Source of the DNA: CBDAUN01 sp965214875
GTDB taxonomy: Bacteria > Pseudomonadota > Gammaproteobacteria > Arenicellales > JAJDZL01
Direction: 5' to 3'
DNA length: 64,000 nucleotides
Assembly: GCA_965214875.1 (NCBI GenBank)
Contig: OZ243980.1
Coordinates: 930,001-994,000, forward strand
Part shown: piece by piece, positions 35,582 through 44,922 of the stretch
Numbering within the stretch: position 1 is the first letter of the stretch
How the letters are laid out: the number at the start of each line of letters is the position of its first letter
Translations under genes and position numbers: made by a program
The notes under the pieces: model-generated
What the model was told of the DNA's origin: nothing
The model's input: the letters and a program-made list of their open reading frames with translations, nothing else
Databases searched by the model: none

Positions 35582-37720
35582 ATGATCGAATCCCTTCCTG
35601 CTCAACATGTCGAAGAGCGCCTTAACGACATACTAAGCGCGGTGCTGTCTTCTCGCCGCACTGCGGACGATTTGGCACAATCGCTATCCAGCATGGACCG
35701 TCAGATGCAGAACTTCGTACTGCATTGGGCGGGCGTTGTCGCGAAATCCAATTCAGAACTGGCTTACCAGTTTGTCGAGAACGCCAAGCAAGCGTTCGAC
35801 CTGATGGACTTCAGCGGCGTGGAAGCTTGGATCATATCTGCGATGGATGTCTACGACCGCCACGGCTTGTATCCAGGCAGCGCATCGTTTCGCGATGTCG
35901 ATCAGTTCGCTGAAGATCTGGATCAAAATGCGCTTTCGGTTTCACTTGAAAGCCGATTTGGGGTGCTCGGCAAATACCTTATCGGCGTTTCGGGGCGCAG
36001 TCTTGATGTCAAGAAAGATCAAATCCCTTGGACAGATACTGAAACCTTGTTTCTGCCGTCTGTTGTCGGCGATCTTGAAAGCGTTGAGCTCAACTTTCAG
36101 CTGCTCAAGGCCATGACTACGTATCTGTGGGCGCAGACACGCTTTGGAACTTTTCGAATAAATCCTAAAACCGGCATTCCATTCTTGTGCAGCGCGTTCT
36201 CGTCGCATCGAAACCCCGCTAAGGCGCAAAAGGCATTCGAAGCTGTCGAAGAAGTCAGGCTGCTGTCTTGCATTCAAAGAGAATTGCCTGGAATCGCCCG
36301 CACGATGAGACAAATGCATTCAAAGGCGCTATCGGATATCGAATGCAAACAATGGGAAGATCTCGTGTCGCGCCTGCGCGATGCGGATGCCGATGTTCAT
36401 GATTCGCTTGCTGTCGCCGCCCGGGTGCTTCAAAGCAAATCGAAGGTGCCTGGGGCGGCGCAGTTTAGAGCTTCGATAGACCTTGATCGGGTGCGTTTGA
36501 CCGCCGCAAGGCGCGTCGAGCGGGAAAAGGAGAAATTCCAAAACATGCTGTCGAAGCTCGTGGAGAATATGGGCTCGGCTGAAGAATCGGTGCGGCGTCA
36601 AAACATGCAGCCGAGCTTGTTGCGCATCGATATGCCAAAAGCCGAAAACGGCTTGACAGCAGACAGCATGACTGTCGAAATCGACGGAGAGCTGATTACG
36701 CCGCAGCCCGACCTGATTGCCACAGCTGCGAGCATTGTTCAGGATTTCGGGATGATTCCGGATGGCTACCTTGCAGCCGCTGGCAGCGAGGTCTATCGAC
36801 CCGATCTAAACTCTCATCATCGAAAGACCGATCCGCACTGCGCCGAATCAGAAAGGCTCCAATATGACGAATGGGACTATCGCCGAAAACACTATCGCAA
36901 GAACTGGTGCCATCTTCGCGAGACTGAGATGCCTGCTGGAGAACCCCACTTCGTCGAGGAAGTTCTCAAACGTCATGCACACCTGGTTAACGCAATCCGC
37001 AAAACCTTCGAAGTGCTCCGTGGCGATGAGCGATTGATGCGCAGACAGAAATTCGGCGATGATATTGACATCGAGGCGGTGGTTGATGGCTATGTCGACA
37101 ACCAAACGGGCATGGAAATGTCTGACCGGCTGTTCACCACGCGCCGCCGACTGGACCGCGACCTGGCTGTCGTATTCATGGTAGACCTCAGTGGCTCGAC
37201 CAAGGGCTGGATCAATGATGCCGAAAAGCAAAGCCTAATACTTCTTTGCGAAGCTTTGGAGAAGCTCGGCGACCGATATGCAATCTACGGATTTTCGGGT
37301 ATGACTAGAAAGCGTTGCGAACTGTTCCGGATCAAGCGCTTTGACGAACCCTACGACGACCGGATCAAGGCCCGGATCGCCGGCATTCGGGCGCAGGACT
37401 ATACCCGCATGGGCGTGATCATTCGTCACTTGAGTAGACTCCTGCTCGAAGTGGATGCCAAGACCAAAGTTTTGATCACGCTGTCGGACGGGAAGCCCGA
37501 TGACTACGACGGCTATCGCGGCGATTATGGAATTGAAGATACCCGCCGTGCGCTAATTGAAGCGAAACATGCCGGCATCCACCCGTTTTGCATCACGATC
37601 GACATTCAGGCTCATAGCTATCTGCCGCATATGTATGGCCAGGTGAACTACACGGTAGTCAGCGACATCAGCAAGCTTCCAGCGAGCGTATCGAACATCT
37701 ATCGCAAATTTACCAGCTGA
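35582..37720 (+). CDS. VWA-domain protein of the CbbO/NorD family
   Basis: 712 aa from ATG 35582; an upstream start at 35570 is possible. The N-terminal two thirds are helical and variable (ESRFGVLGKYLIGVSGRSLD, SCIQRELPGIARTMRQMHSK). The C-terminal third is a von Willebrand A domain with the metal site DLSGST in VVFMVDLSGSTKGWINDAEK, later TRMGVIIRHLSRLL and LITLSDGKPDDYDGYRGDYG. It works with the preceding ATPase. The intact MIDAS site argues for a functional adaptor, but the client enzyme is unknown. Confidence 0.85.
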   Translation: MIESLPAQHVEERLNDILSAVLSSRRTADDLAQSLSSMDRQMQNFVLHWAGVVAKSNSELAYQFVENAKQAFDLMDFSGVEAWIISAMDVYDRHGLYPGSASFRDVDQFAEDLDQNALSVSLESRFGVLGKYLIGVSGRSLDVKKDQIPWTDTETLFLPSVVGDLESVELNFQLLKAMTTYLWAQTRFGTFRINPKTGIPFLCSAFSSHRNPAKAQKAFEAVEEVRLLSCIQRELPGIARTMRQMHSKALSDIECKQWEDLVSRLRDADADVHDSLAVAARVLQSKSKVPGAAQFRASIDLDRVRLTAARRVEREKEKFQNMLSKLVENMGSAEESVRRQNMQPSLLRIDMPKAENGLTADSMTVEIDGELITPQPDLIATAASIVQDFGMIPDGYLAAAGSEVYRPDLNSHHRKTDPHCAESERLQYDEWDYRRKHYRKNWCHLRETEMPAGEPHFVEEVLKRHAHLVNAIRKTFEVLRGDERLMRRQKFGDDIDIEAVVDGYVDNQTGMEMSDRLFTTRRRLDRDLAVVFMVDLSGSTKGWINDAEKQSLILLCEALEKLGDRYAIYGFSGMTRKRCELFRIKRFDEPYDDRIKARIAGIRAQDYTRMGVIIRHLSRLLLEVDAKTKVLITLSDGKPDDYDGYRGDYGIEDTRRALIEAKHAGIHPFCITIDIQAHSYLPHMYGQVNYTVVSDISKLPASVSNIYRKFTS

Positions 37721-37901
37721 CCATGTTTTTCGGTGGACTCCGATTCACTCGGCCAATTTCCGCATCCGATAGTGTTTTCAGCCCAGAGAAGTCTGCATAC
37801 CATGTTCGATTCATCGCGCACAACCAACCGCAATGCAATAGTTATAATCGTATGCCGATCGAAAAGAACGACAGCACTAAAACAAGGCCTGCGCATTGAC
37901 A

Positions 37902-39038
37902 ATGTCCAACCCGCCATCAAGCCATGGTTTGGGCAGTTCGCGAATGCGAACCCCGCTTTACGAGATGCACACCGTAATGGGTGCCAAAATGGGTGAGTTC
38001 GCCGGATACGACATGCCGTTGTGGTATCCGACCAAAATCATCGCAGAGCACTTGCATACGCGAAAATTTGCCAGTTTGTTTGACATTTCTCATATGGGCC
38101 AGGTGTTTCTCAATGGCTCCGATGCTGCCGCAATTCTCGAACGAATGATTCCAAGCGACATTGAATCTCTGGGAAATGGAAAGATGCGCTACTGCTGCTT
38201 TACCAACGAGCGCGGCGGAATGCTCGACGATTTGATTGTTTCGAATTTTTGCGGCCGCTACTTCGCGGTGGTCAATGCGGCGCGAAAAGCGCACGATCTA
38301 AATCACTTGCGAAGCCATTTTGGCGATGATCAGGTTGAAGCGCTCGAGGATCGAGCCTTGCTTGCGCTCCAAGGCCCGACAGCTGCCGAATCACTTGCTC
38401 ATTTTGCGTCCACGGTGGGCGAGCAGAGGTTCATGACAGTTAGCGCATACGAGATCGATGGGGAAGAGTTCTACATCAGCCGATCGGGGTATTCGGGCGA
38501 GGATGGTTACGAGATTTCGTTGCCAAAGTCGGCTACGGACGGATTTGCTTGGGATTTGCTCAAGCGCCCGGGCGTGAATCTTGCCGGATTGGGAGCACGG
38601 GATTCGTTGCGCATGGAGGCGGGTTTGCGTTTGTATGGACAGGACATGACAGAACAGACGACACCCGTCGAGGCAGGCATCAGCTGGACTATTTCAAAGC
38701 CGCGCCGTCCTGGTGGCGAGCGTGCGGGCGGATTCTATGGAGATGAAATCATTTTCGAGCAAATGAAATCGGGTCCCAGCAAGCATTTTGCCGGCGTTTT
38801 GCCGCAGACCAATGTTCCGGCTAGAGCCGGGGTGCCCATCGCGTTGCCGAATGGCGATGAAATCGGAATTGTCACAAGTGGCGGATTCGCGCCGTCAGTC
38901 AATGCACCGATCGCGATGGGATATGTCGATCGGAAGCATGCGGCACCCGATCTTCAGGTGAATCTGATGATCAGAGGCAAGCCGCAGCCAGCAGCATTGG
39001 CTCGGCTGCCATTTATACAGCACCAATATGCCAGCTGA
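37902..39038 (+). CDS. gcvT: Glycine cleavage system T protein (aminomethyltransferase)
   Basis: Moves the methylene group from aminomethyl-lipoyl GcvH to tetrahydrofolate, releasing ammonia. 378 aa from ATG 37902; ATG 37944 (MRTPLYEMHTVMGAKM) is the alternative and gives the more usual family N-terminus. Typical blocks are GEFAGYDMPLWYP, SLFDISHMGQV, RSGYSGEDGYEI, DSLRMEAGLRLYGQDM and IGIVTSGGFAPSVNAPIAMG. No glycine-riboswitch motif was recognised in 37721-37901. It is followed by gcvH and gcvP. Confidence 0.95.
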   Translation: MSNPPSSHGLGSSRMRTPLYEMHTVMGAKMGEFAGYDMPLWYPTKIIAEHLHTRKFASLFDISHMGQVFLNGSDAAAILERMIPSDIESLGNGKMRYCCFTNERGGMLDDLIVSNFCGRYFAVVNAARKAHDLNHLRSHFGDDQVEALEDRALLALQGPTAAESLAHFASTVGEQRFMTVSAYEIDGEEFYISRSGYSGEDGYEISLPKSATDGFAWDLLKRPGVNLAGLGARDSLRMEAGLRLYGQDMTEQTTPVEAGISWTISKPRRPGGERAGGFYGDEIIFEQMKSGPSKHFAGVLPQTNVPARAGVPIALPNGDEIGIVTSGGFAPSVNAPIAMGYVDRKHAAPDLQVNLMIRGKPQPAALARLPFIQHQYAS

Positions 39039-39074
39039 ATTGCAATCATAAACCAATCTTTATAGGACATCACA

Positions 39075-39476
39075 ATGACTGACAAGCTCTATACCGAAGA
39101 TCATGAATGGCTGAGTATGGAATCCGATGATGTGGCAATCGTCGGAATCTCTGAATTTGCGCAGCAAGAACTTGGCGATGTGGTCTATGTCGAGTTGCCT
39201 GATGTGGGGGACGAATTTGAAGCGGGCTCGGAACTAGCGGTGGTGGAATCCGTAAAGGCCGCAGAGGATGTCAAGGCGCCGGTATCCGGAACGGTCATAG
39301 AGGTTAATGAAGATCTTCCCGATACCCCTGAAATAGTTAACGAAAGCGCCGAAGATCATGGCTGGTTCTGCAAAATTCTTCTGTCCAACTCTGGCGAGCT
39401 CGATGACTTGATGGGCGAGGATGAATATGTCGAGCTGGTGCAGAAACTGTCCGACGAACAAGGCAAGCTTTTCTGA
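39075..39476 (+). CDS. gcvH: Glycine cleavage system H protein
   Basis: Lipoyl carrier shuttling the aminomethyl group between P and T proteins. 133 aa. The lipoyl lysine lies in LAVVESVKAAEDVKAPVSG; other marks are YTEDHEWL at the start and NPDTP-like DLPDTPEIVNESAEDHGW. Its TGA stop overlaps the gcvP start by one base (TGATG), implying translational coupling. Confidence 0.95.
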   Translation: MTDKLYTEDHEWLSMESDDVAIVGISEFAQQELGDVVYVELPDVGDEFEAGSELAVVESVKAAEDVKAPVSGTVIEVNEDLPDTPEIVNESAEDHGWFCKILLSNSGELDDLMGEDEYVELVQKLSDEQGKLF

Positions 39477-42421
39477 TGCTTGAATCTGTGCCGAAAGTTT
39501 CTGCCGGATGCGCAATGACCCTGGCGCAACTGGAGAGCCACAACGATTTTGTTCGCAGGCATATCGGGCCGGGCACCCTCCAGGTTGAGCAGATGCTCGA
39601 AGTGCTTGGTGTCGAGTCTGTCGATGAATTGATCAAGCAAACCATTCCGGCGAAGCTCATGTCGTCGCGGCGCTTCGATCTTCCCACGCCTTTGGGGGAG
39701 CATGAGACGATTGGCTACATCCGGCGCATGCGCGAGCGCAATCAGGTGTTCACCTCGATGATCGGGATGGGCTACTACCCGACTGTTTTGCCTGGCGTCA
39801 TTCGTCGAAACGTGTTTGAAGACCCCGGCTGGTACACAGCCTATACCCCCTATCAGGCCGAAGTCAGCCAAGGGCGGCTCGAAGCGTTGCTCCTGTTTCA
39901 GCACATGGTGGCGGATTTGACCGGAATGGAGATTTCCAATGCATCTTTGCTTGATGAAGCGACCGCAGCCGCCGAAGCCATGACGATGGCGAAGCGGGTT
40001 TCCAAGAGCAAATCGAATACATTTGTCGTGTCCAGCGATTGCCACCCGCAAACGGTGGATGTCGTGCGTACGCGGGGGGATTCGCTTGGATTTGAGATCA
40101 TTGTTGGCGATATCGAGGCGCTGGCTGGTGATCATGAAGAGTATTTCGGCATTTTGCTTCAGTATCCATGCTCGAGCGGCAGGATTTTCGACCTGACAGA
40201 TGTTGTCAAGCAGGCTCATCAACGCAAGGCGATTGTAACTGCGGCGACGGACCTGCTGGCGCTGTGCATGCTCAAGCCGCCCGGCGAGTTCGATGTTGAC
40301 ATCTGCGTTGGCAGCAGCCAGCGTTTTGGCGTGCCCATGGCGTATGGCGGACCGCATGCAGGTTTTTTGGCAGCTCGAGATGCCTATAAGCGCACCTTGC
40401 CCGGTCGCTTGATCGGCGTGTCGGTCGACACCAAAGGCAAGCCGGCGCTGCGCATGACGCTTCAGACCCGCGAACAGCACATCAGGCGCGATAAGGCGAC
40501 CAGCAACATTTGCACTGCTCAGGTGCTGCTTGCAGTCGTATCAGCGTTCTATGCTGTATATCACGGGCCTGCAGGGCTTAAGGCGATCGCTGCCAAGGTG
40601 CACCGATTTACGCAAATCGTCGCGCACGGCCTGCGCCAACTGGGCTACACCGTTGTTCATGATGCCTATTTCGACACGCTTACCGTCAATGCCCATGGTC
40701 AGGCTCGCCGGATTGCGGCGCGCGCGCTCGAAGCGAGAATCAATTTGCGCATCGTTGATGCCGACCATCTCGGACTCTCGTTCGACGAGACGACCAAGCG
40801 AGTCCATCTAGAACGTTTATGGGCTGTCTTTGACACTCATGCGAACTCGAAGATCTCGATTGATGAGATCGATCAGCAGGTTTCCGAGAGCATCCCGTCC
40901 GCGCTGGTCCGCACCAGCGAATTTTTGCATCATCCAGTATTCAGTCGCTATCAGTCCGAGACCTTGATGCTTCGCTACATTCGTCACCTTGGGCAGAAAG
41001 ATATCAACTTGAATCGATCGATGATTCCTCTTGGCTCATGCACCATGAAACTGAACTCGACCACCGAGATGACGCCGGTGACATTCCACAAGTTTAGCGC
41101 GATTCATCCGTTTGCGCCGCTTGATCAGACGCAGGGGTACCATCAGCTGATTGAAGAACTTGAGACCATGCTGTGCGAGATTACCGGTTTCGACGCGATT
41201 TCATTTCAGCCTAATGCGGGATCGCAAGGCGAGTATGCGGGTCTTTTGTGCATTAAGCGCTATCACGAACAGCGCGGCCAAGGACATCGCGATGTGTGCC
41301 TGATTCCCGAATCGGCGCATGGCACCAATCCGGCGAGCGCGGCGCTGGCTGGTTTGCGCGTTATTGTCGTGTCTTGCGATGATCAGGGCAATGTGGATGT
41401 GGACGATCTTGAGGCGAAGCTTGCGCAATTTAGCGATCAGGTCGCGGCTTTGATGATCACCTATCCTTCAACGCACGGCGTATTCGAAGATCGGATCATG
41501 GACATTTGCGCCCTTGTGCATGATCACGGCGCACAGGTCTATCTGGATGGTGCGAACATGAATGCTCTTGTCGGCCTCTGCCGTCCAGCTGAGTTCGGCG
41601 CAGACGTGGCGCACCTTAACTTGCACAAGACGTTTTGCATTCCGCACGGCGGCGGCGGTCCGGGCATGGGGCCAATTGGCGTTCAGCGACATCTTGCGCC
41701 GTTTCTACCGCGTCACAGCGTTGTCCACGGGGTCAACCCGTACGCAGGTACGGAGTCGACCATTGGCAGCGTGTCGGCGGCACCGTGGGGGTCGGCGGGC
41801 ATACTGCCGATTTCATGGGCCTACATCTACGGGATGGGGGCAGCAGGTTTGCGCGCGGCAACGGAAATTGCGATTTTGAATGCGAACTACATCGCAACCA
41901 AGCTGGAGCAGCACTATCCGATTTTGTACAAGGGGCAAAATGGCAGAGTGGCGCATGAATGCATCGTCGACTTTCGCCAGATCAGAGCCAATTCAGGTGT
42001 TCTAGTCGAGGATGTTGCTAAGCGTCTGATTGATTTTGGCTTCCATGCGCCGACAATCTCGTTTCCAGTGCCGGACACGATGATGATTGAGCCGACCGAG
42101 AGCGAGGCGATGCGTGAAATCGACCGATTTTGCGAGGCGATGGCGACAATACGAGAAGAGATCGCGCAAATTGAGCAGGGCGCATCGGATCCAGAAAATA
42201 ACCCGCTTAAAAATGCGCCGCATACCTACGACATGCTGATTGACGATAAGTGGGAGCTACCGTATTCAAAGCGTCAAGCGTTTTTTCCGCTCGATTGGGT
42301 ATGGAAGGACAAGTATTGGCCGCCGGTGGGCAGAGTCGACAATGTTTATGGCGATCGCAATGTCAGTTGCGCGTGTCCCCCGATGTCGGTATGGCGCAAC
42401 GATCCGGCAGCGGAGGATTGA
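39476..42421 (+). CDS. gcvP: Glycine dehydrogenase (decarboxylating), P protein
   Basis: PLP enzyme that decarboxylates glycine and loads the aminomethyl group onto GcvH. 981 aa, so the fused, homodimeric form rather than split alpha and beta chains. The N-terminal half has FVRRHIGPG, MIGMGYYPTVLP and AYTPYQAEVSQGRLEALLLF. The C-terminal half has LGSCTMKLNSTTEM and the PLP lysine in HLNLHKTFCIPHGGGGPGMG. The start overlaps the gcvH stop; ATG 39515 is an alternative. The host can therefore oxidise the glycine that sarcosine-type demethylation in this window would produce. Confidence 0.95.
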   Translation: MLESVPKVSAGCAMTLAQLESHNDFVRRHIGPGTLQVEQMLEVLGVESVDELIKQTIPAKLMSSRRFDLPTPLGEHETIGYIRRMRERNQVFTSMIGMGYYPTVLPGVIRRNVFEDPGWYTAYTPYQAEVSQGRLEALLLFQHMVADLTGMEISNASLLDEATAAAEAMTMAKRVSKSKSNTFVVSSDCHPQTVDVVRTRGDSLGFEIIVGDIEALAGDHEEYFGILLQYPCSSGRIFDLTDVVKQAHQRKAIVTAATDLLALCMLKPPGEFDVDICVGSSQRFGVPMAYGGPHAGFLAARDAYKRTLPGRLIGVSVDTKGKPALRMTLQTREQHIRRDKATSNICTAQVLLAVVSAFYAVYHGPAGLKAIAAKVHRFTQIVAHGLRQLGYTVVHDAYFDTLTVNAHGQARRIAARALEARINLRIVDADHLGLSFDETTKRVHLERLWAVFDTHANSKISIDEIDQQVSESIPSALVRTSEFLHHPVFSRYQSETLMLRYIRHLGQKDINLNRSMIPLGSCTMKLNSTTEMTPVTFHKFSAIHPFAPLDQTQGYHQLIEELETMLCEITGFDAISFQPNAGSQGEYAGLLCIKRYHEQRGQGHRDVCLIPESAHGTNPASAALAGLRVIVVSCDDQGNVDVDDLEAKLAQFSDQVAALMITYPSTHGVFEDRIMDICALVHDHGAQVYLDGANMNALVGLCRPAEFGADVAHLNLHKTFCIPHGGGGPGMGPIGVQRHLAPFLPRHSVVHGVNPYAGTESTIGSVSAAPWGSAGILPISWAYIYGMGAAGLRAATEIAILNANYIATKLEQHYPILYKGQNGRVAHECIVDFRQIRANSGVLVEDVAKRLIDFGFHAPTISFPVPDTMMIEPTESEAMREIDRFCEAMATIREEIAQIEQGASDPENNPLKNAPHTYDMLIDDKWELPYSKRQAFFPLDWVWKDKYWPPVGRVDNVYGDRNVSCACPPMSVWRNDPAAED

Positions 42422-42529
42422 AATGGAGGCCATCAGGGCTGACTGGATGATCGCCGAGGTCTTGCTTGAAGCTTGCTGGATATAGGGTGTCGACTGGGTG
42501 TGTTTGCGGATGTGCAAGCTGTTCCTGAT

Positions 42530-43474
42530 CTAGTTCGCAGAATACTTGCGTCGTTGCGGCTCTAAGTAGACAACCATCAGGCCGCTTGCGATGATTATCG
42601 TGCTGCCAATGTAGTCTGCTGCGCTCGGAAGATCTCCCCAGACCAGATAGCCGATGCTTATGGCAAAGGGCAGCGAAGCGTATTCGAACGGCGCCACTGC
42701 TGAGGCTTGCGCAATTCTGTATGACTGGGACAGCAGGTACACACCGATAGCGACCGCGATCCCGCAGGCCGCAAGCAATTGCAGGTGAATCATGCTTGGC
42801 CACTGCCAGGCCCGCAGCAAAAAACTCAGCGTTGCCTGCTCAAAAATGTCAAATCGGCCGTTCCCGATCAGCAGCCCGCTTGCAACACTGACCAGAATGA
42901 AGGAGACTTGAACATAGAGCGTCAGTGCGCCGGCCGAATCGCTGATGCCGAGTCTTCGAGTCATCATGGTCATAAACGAATAGGTCAGCGCCGCTAGAAT
43001 TGGCAAGACCAAAGTCCATTCCAGCTCGCCGCCTCGCGGGTCGCCGACAATTATGACTCCCAGCAAACCGAATGCGATGGCGGCCCATCGTGACAGTCCG
43101 ACCACTTCGTTGAGAAACACCTTGGCGAGAATGCAGATGAATAATGGGGCGGTGTAAAACAGGATCACCACCTCAGTGAGAGGCATCACTGAAAGGCCAA
43201 GAAAGAAGAATACGTTGGCGAGCACCATCAGCAGCCCGCGAAGCAAGTGCAGCTTTGGTCTTGCGGTGCGAAGCGAAGCAAGTTTTCTGAACAATGCGGC
43301 AAAGATGAGCAAAATGGCAATTGCGACTATGGCCCGAAAAAGCGTAATCTGATGTAGAGGGTAGAAGGGGCTGAGCCACTTGATGATTGAATCGCTGATC
43401 GTCAAAAACAACAAAGAGCCGACTAGGCAAAGAATCCCTTGCGTGTTTTTGCTTAGCTGTGTCTTGTTTCGCAT
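42530..43474 (-). CDS. EamA/DMT-family transporter
   Basis: 314 aa from ATG 43474 with about ten membrane segments arranged as two EamA halves: ILCLVGSLLFLTISDSIIKW, IVAIAILLIFAALFR, LLMVLANVFFFLGLSV in the first; LVLPILAALTYSFMTMMTR, AACGIAVAIGVYLLSQSYRI, FAISIGYLVWGDLP and IIIASGLMVVYLEPQR in the second. The drug/metabolite transporter superfamily exports or imports amino acids and other small molecules; the substrate cannot be inferred. It converges with gcvP. Confidence 0.85.
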   Translation of the reverse strand: MRNKTQLSKNTQGILCLVGSLLFLTISDSIIKWLSPFYPLHQITLFRAIVAIAILLIFAALFRKLASLRTARPKLHLLRGLLMVLANVFFFLGLSVMPLTEVVILFYTAPLFICILAKVFLNEVVGLSRWAAIAFGLLGVIIVGDPRGGELEWTLVLPILAALTYSFMTMMTRRLGISDSAGALTLYVQVSFILVSVASGLLIGNGRFDIFEQATLSFLLRAWQWPSMIHLQLLAACGIAVAIGVYLLSQSYRIAQASAVAPFEYASLPFAISIGYLVWGDLPSAADYIGSTIIIASGLMVVYLEPQRRKYSAN

Positions 43475-43840
43475 CAGGGAGAGCTTTCCAAGTGACAGAC
43501 TGCACCGATTCGCAATGCATTGCGGACGATGCATTGATCCGGGCGAGCGATCATGGCTCCGCTGATCGGTTGTCGCTCTTTGCGGGTTGCTGTTGCAGCG
43601 GATGTCTTGCGCATCGCCTTTTGCATCCAGCGGTTGTTCCGGTCTTCGAAGTGGCCGCTAGCCAACTCAGTGGCAGGACTGTTTAAGGTTGCTTTGCGCG
43701 CATGCTGATTCAATGGGCTTTACGGCCAGTTGAAACTGGCAAATTCAAGCCCGGCGAATGACTCGGACTGGTAAAGCTGCCCTGCATCGGCATAGCTGGT
43801 TGAACACTACCGGGAGCGAACTACTGCGAACTGACGCGGG
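43475..43840. other. About 370 bp without a recognisable gene
   Basis: Between the EamA gene's 5' end and the metallo-hydrolase gene's 3' end. The promoter of the EamA gene is expected near 43475-43550. No repeat or RNA motif was recognised. Confidence 0.4.
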
Positions 43841-44577
43841 CTACTTGCAATTGTCTTTTTGCTCTAGCCATTGTCGGATTATGGCGCGATGCCGGTCGCG
43901 TCCATAGCTCGGGAAATGACCGGCATGGACAATGTTTACCGGCAGGTCGAGCAGTCTCACCATGCTGCGATAGTAGTCTTCAGCATTGGAGTGGTAGGCA
44001 TCTTCCAGCAGTGGCCCGTCGTAGACTATATCGCCTGTGAACAAGATGCCGGTTTCGCTTTCAAACAGTGCAATGCCGCCTGGAGAATGCCCCGGGGTGT
44101 GAATTGCAAGAAACTGCCGATCACCCAGATCTACGGCATCTCCATCTCCGAGCAAGCGTGTAGCAGGTGCCGACTTGACGGCATATTCGCTTGATGTATA
44201 GGGCATGGGCGGCAAAGCGGTAAACATGGCGTCAGAGACAAACATGTCGGCCAACGAACCTTTCCGGGTCGGTTCGGAGATTAATTCGGCCTCTAGTCGA
44301 TGCACCAGGCGATGCTCGAATTCGTGGTGCGCGCCAATATGATCAAAATGCGTGTGGCTTGCGACCGCCAGACAAGCCTTTTGCGTGACCAGCGGGACAT
44401 GCTCGCGAAGGCTGACTGCCCCATTCCGCTGTCGACCAGCATATCGCGGTCTCGACCGCGGACATGCCAGATGTTGCAGCGGTAGAATTGCTTGATCCAT
44501 GGTTCGCAAATCAAAGTGACATCGTCCGGTCGCTTCTCGGTGCGGTACCATTTTTCTGCTTTAGCGCGGCTGACCAT
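43841..44577 (-). pseudogene. Metallo-beta-lactamase-fold hydrolase with single frameshift
   Basis: ATG 44577 opens MVSRAKAEKWYRTEKRPDDV and reads to DMLVDSGMG. At about 44420, in a GGGG run, one base is missing and the rest continues in the next frame (VSLREHVPLVTQKACLAVAS). The zinc-binding HxHxDH motif is intact as SHTHFDHIGAHHEFEH, followed by HTPGHSPGGIALFESETGIL, FTGDIVYDGPL and VHAGHFPSYG. When joined the protein is about 245 aa, a normal glyoxalase-II-like hydrolase. The single indel could be a recent mutation or an error in the sequence. Confidence 0.75.
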
Positions 44578-44922
44578 GCTTGAAGTATAGTATTACTTGA
44601 AGGTGCTTATGCAGGTTCTCGAAGATGCGCCTGATCTTTGCCTAGTCTTGCTTTCAAACCGGTTGCACGTGCCGAACGACTGCAGTTCTTCGCAAAAGGC
44701 GGCCAGTTTGAAGTGTACTGCCTGCGTGAAATAGCCTTTCCCGCGGAGGAATTATTTTTTTAGCATACCGGCAATTTGCTATCATATATTCCCGCATGTA
44801 GATGATTAGAGCGGTCCAGTTGCTGTGCCGCTATTATCAAAATGTTGCAGCAAACTTGCAACAGCCGTAAGTTATTGCAATAAAAACAAATAGCAATCGA
44901 GGGGAAGTCATTCTGCTAAACA
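44578..44922 (+). promoter_or_regulatory. Region upstream of nrdJ with two TTGCAA-centred palindromes
   Basis: TGTTGCA (44843-44849), 7 nt, TGCAACA (44857-44863) is a perfect inverted repeat. TTATTGCAATAA (44872-44883) is a perfect 12-bp palindrome. Both lie 40-80 bp before the nrdJ start and share a TTGCAA-like core, so they may be binding sites for one regulator. They do not match the NrdR-box consensus I know. No cobalamin-riboswitch B12 box was recognised. The rest of the 345 bp shows no gene. Confidence 0.4.

Noticed and set aside
37721..37901. Possible glycine riboswitch upstream of gcvT
   Set aside because: No paired GGA-type aptamer core or repeated aptamer was recognised. The stretch is short and unstructured to the eye.
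44578..44922. Possible cobalamin riboswitch upstream of nrdJ
   Set aside because: No B12-box-like sequence was found; only the two short palindromes stand out.
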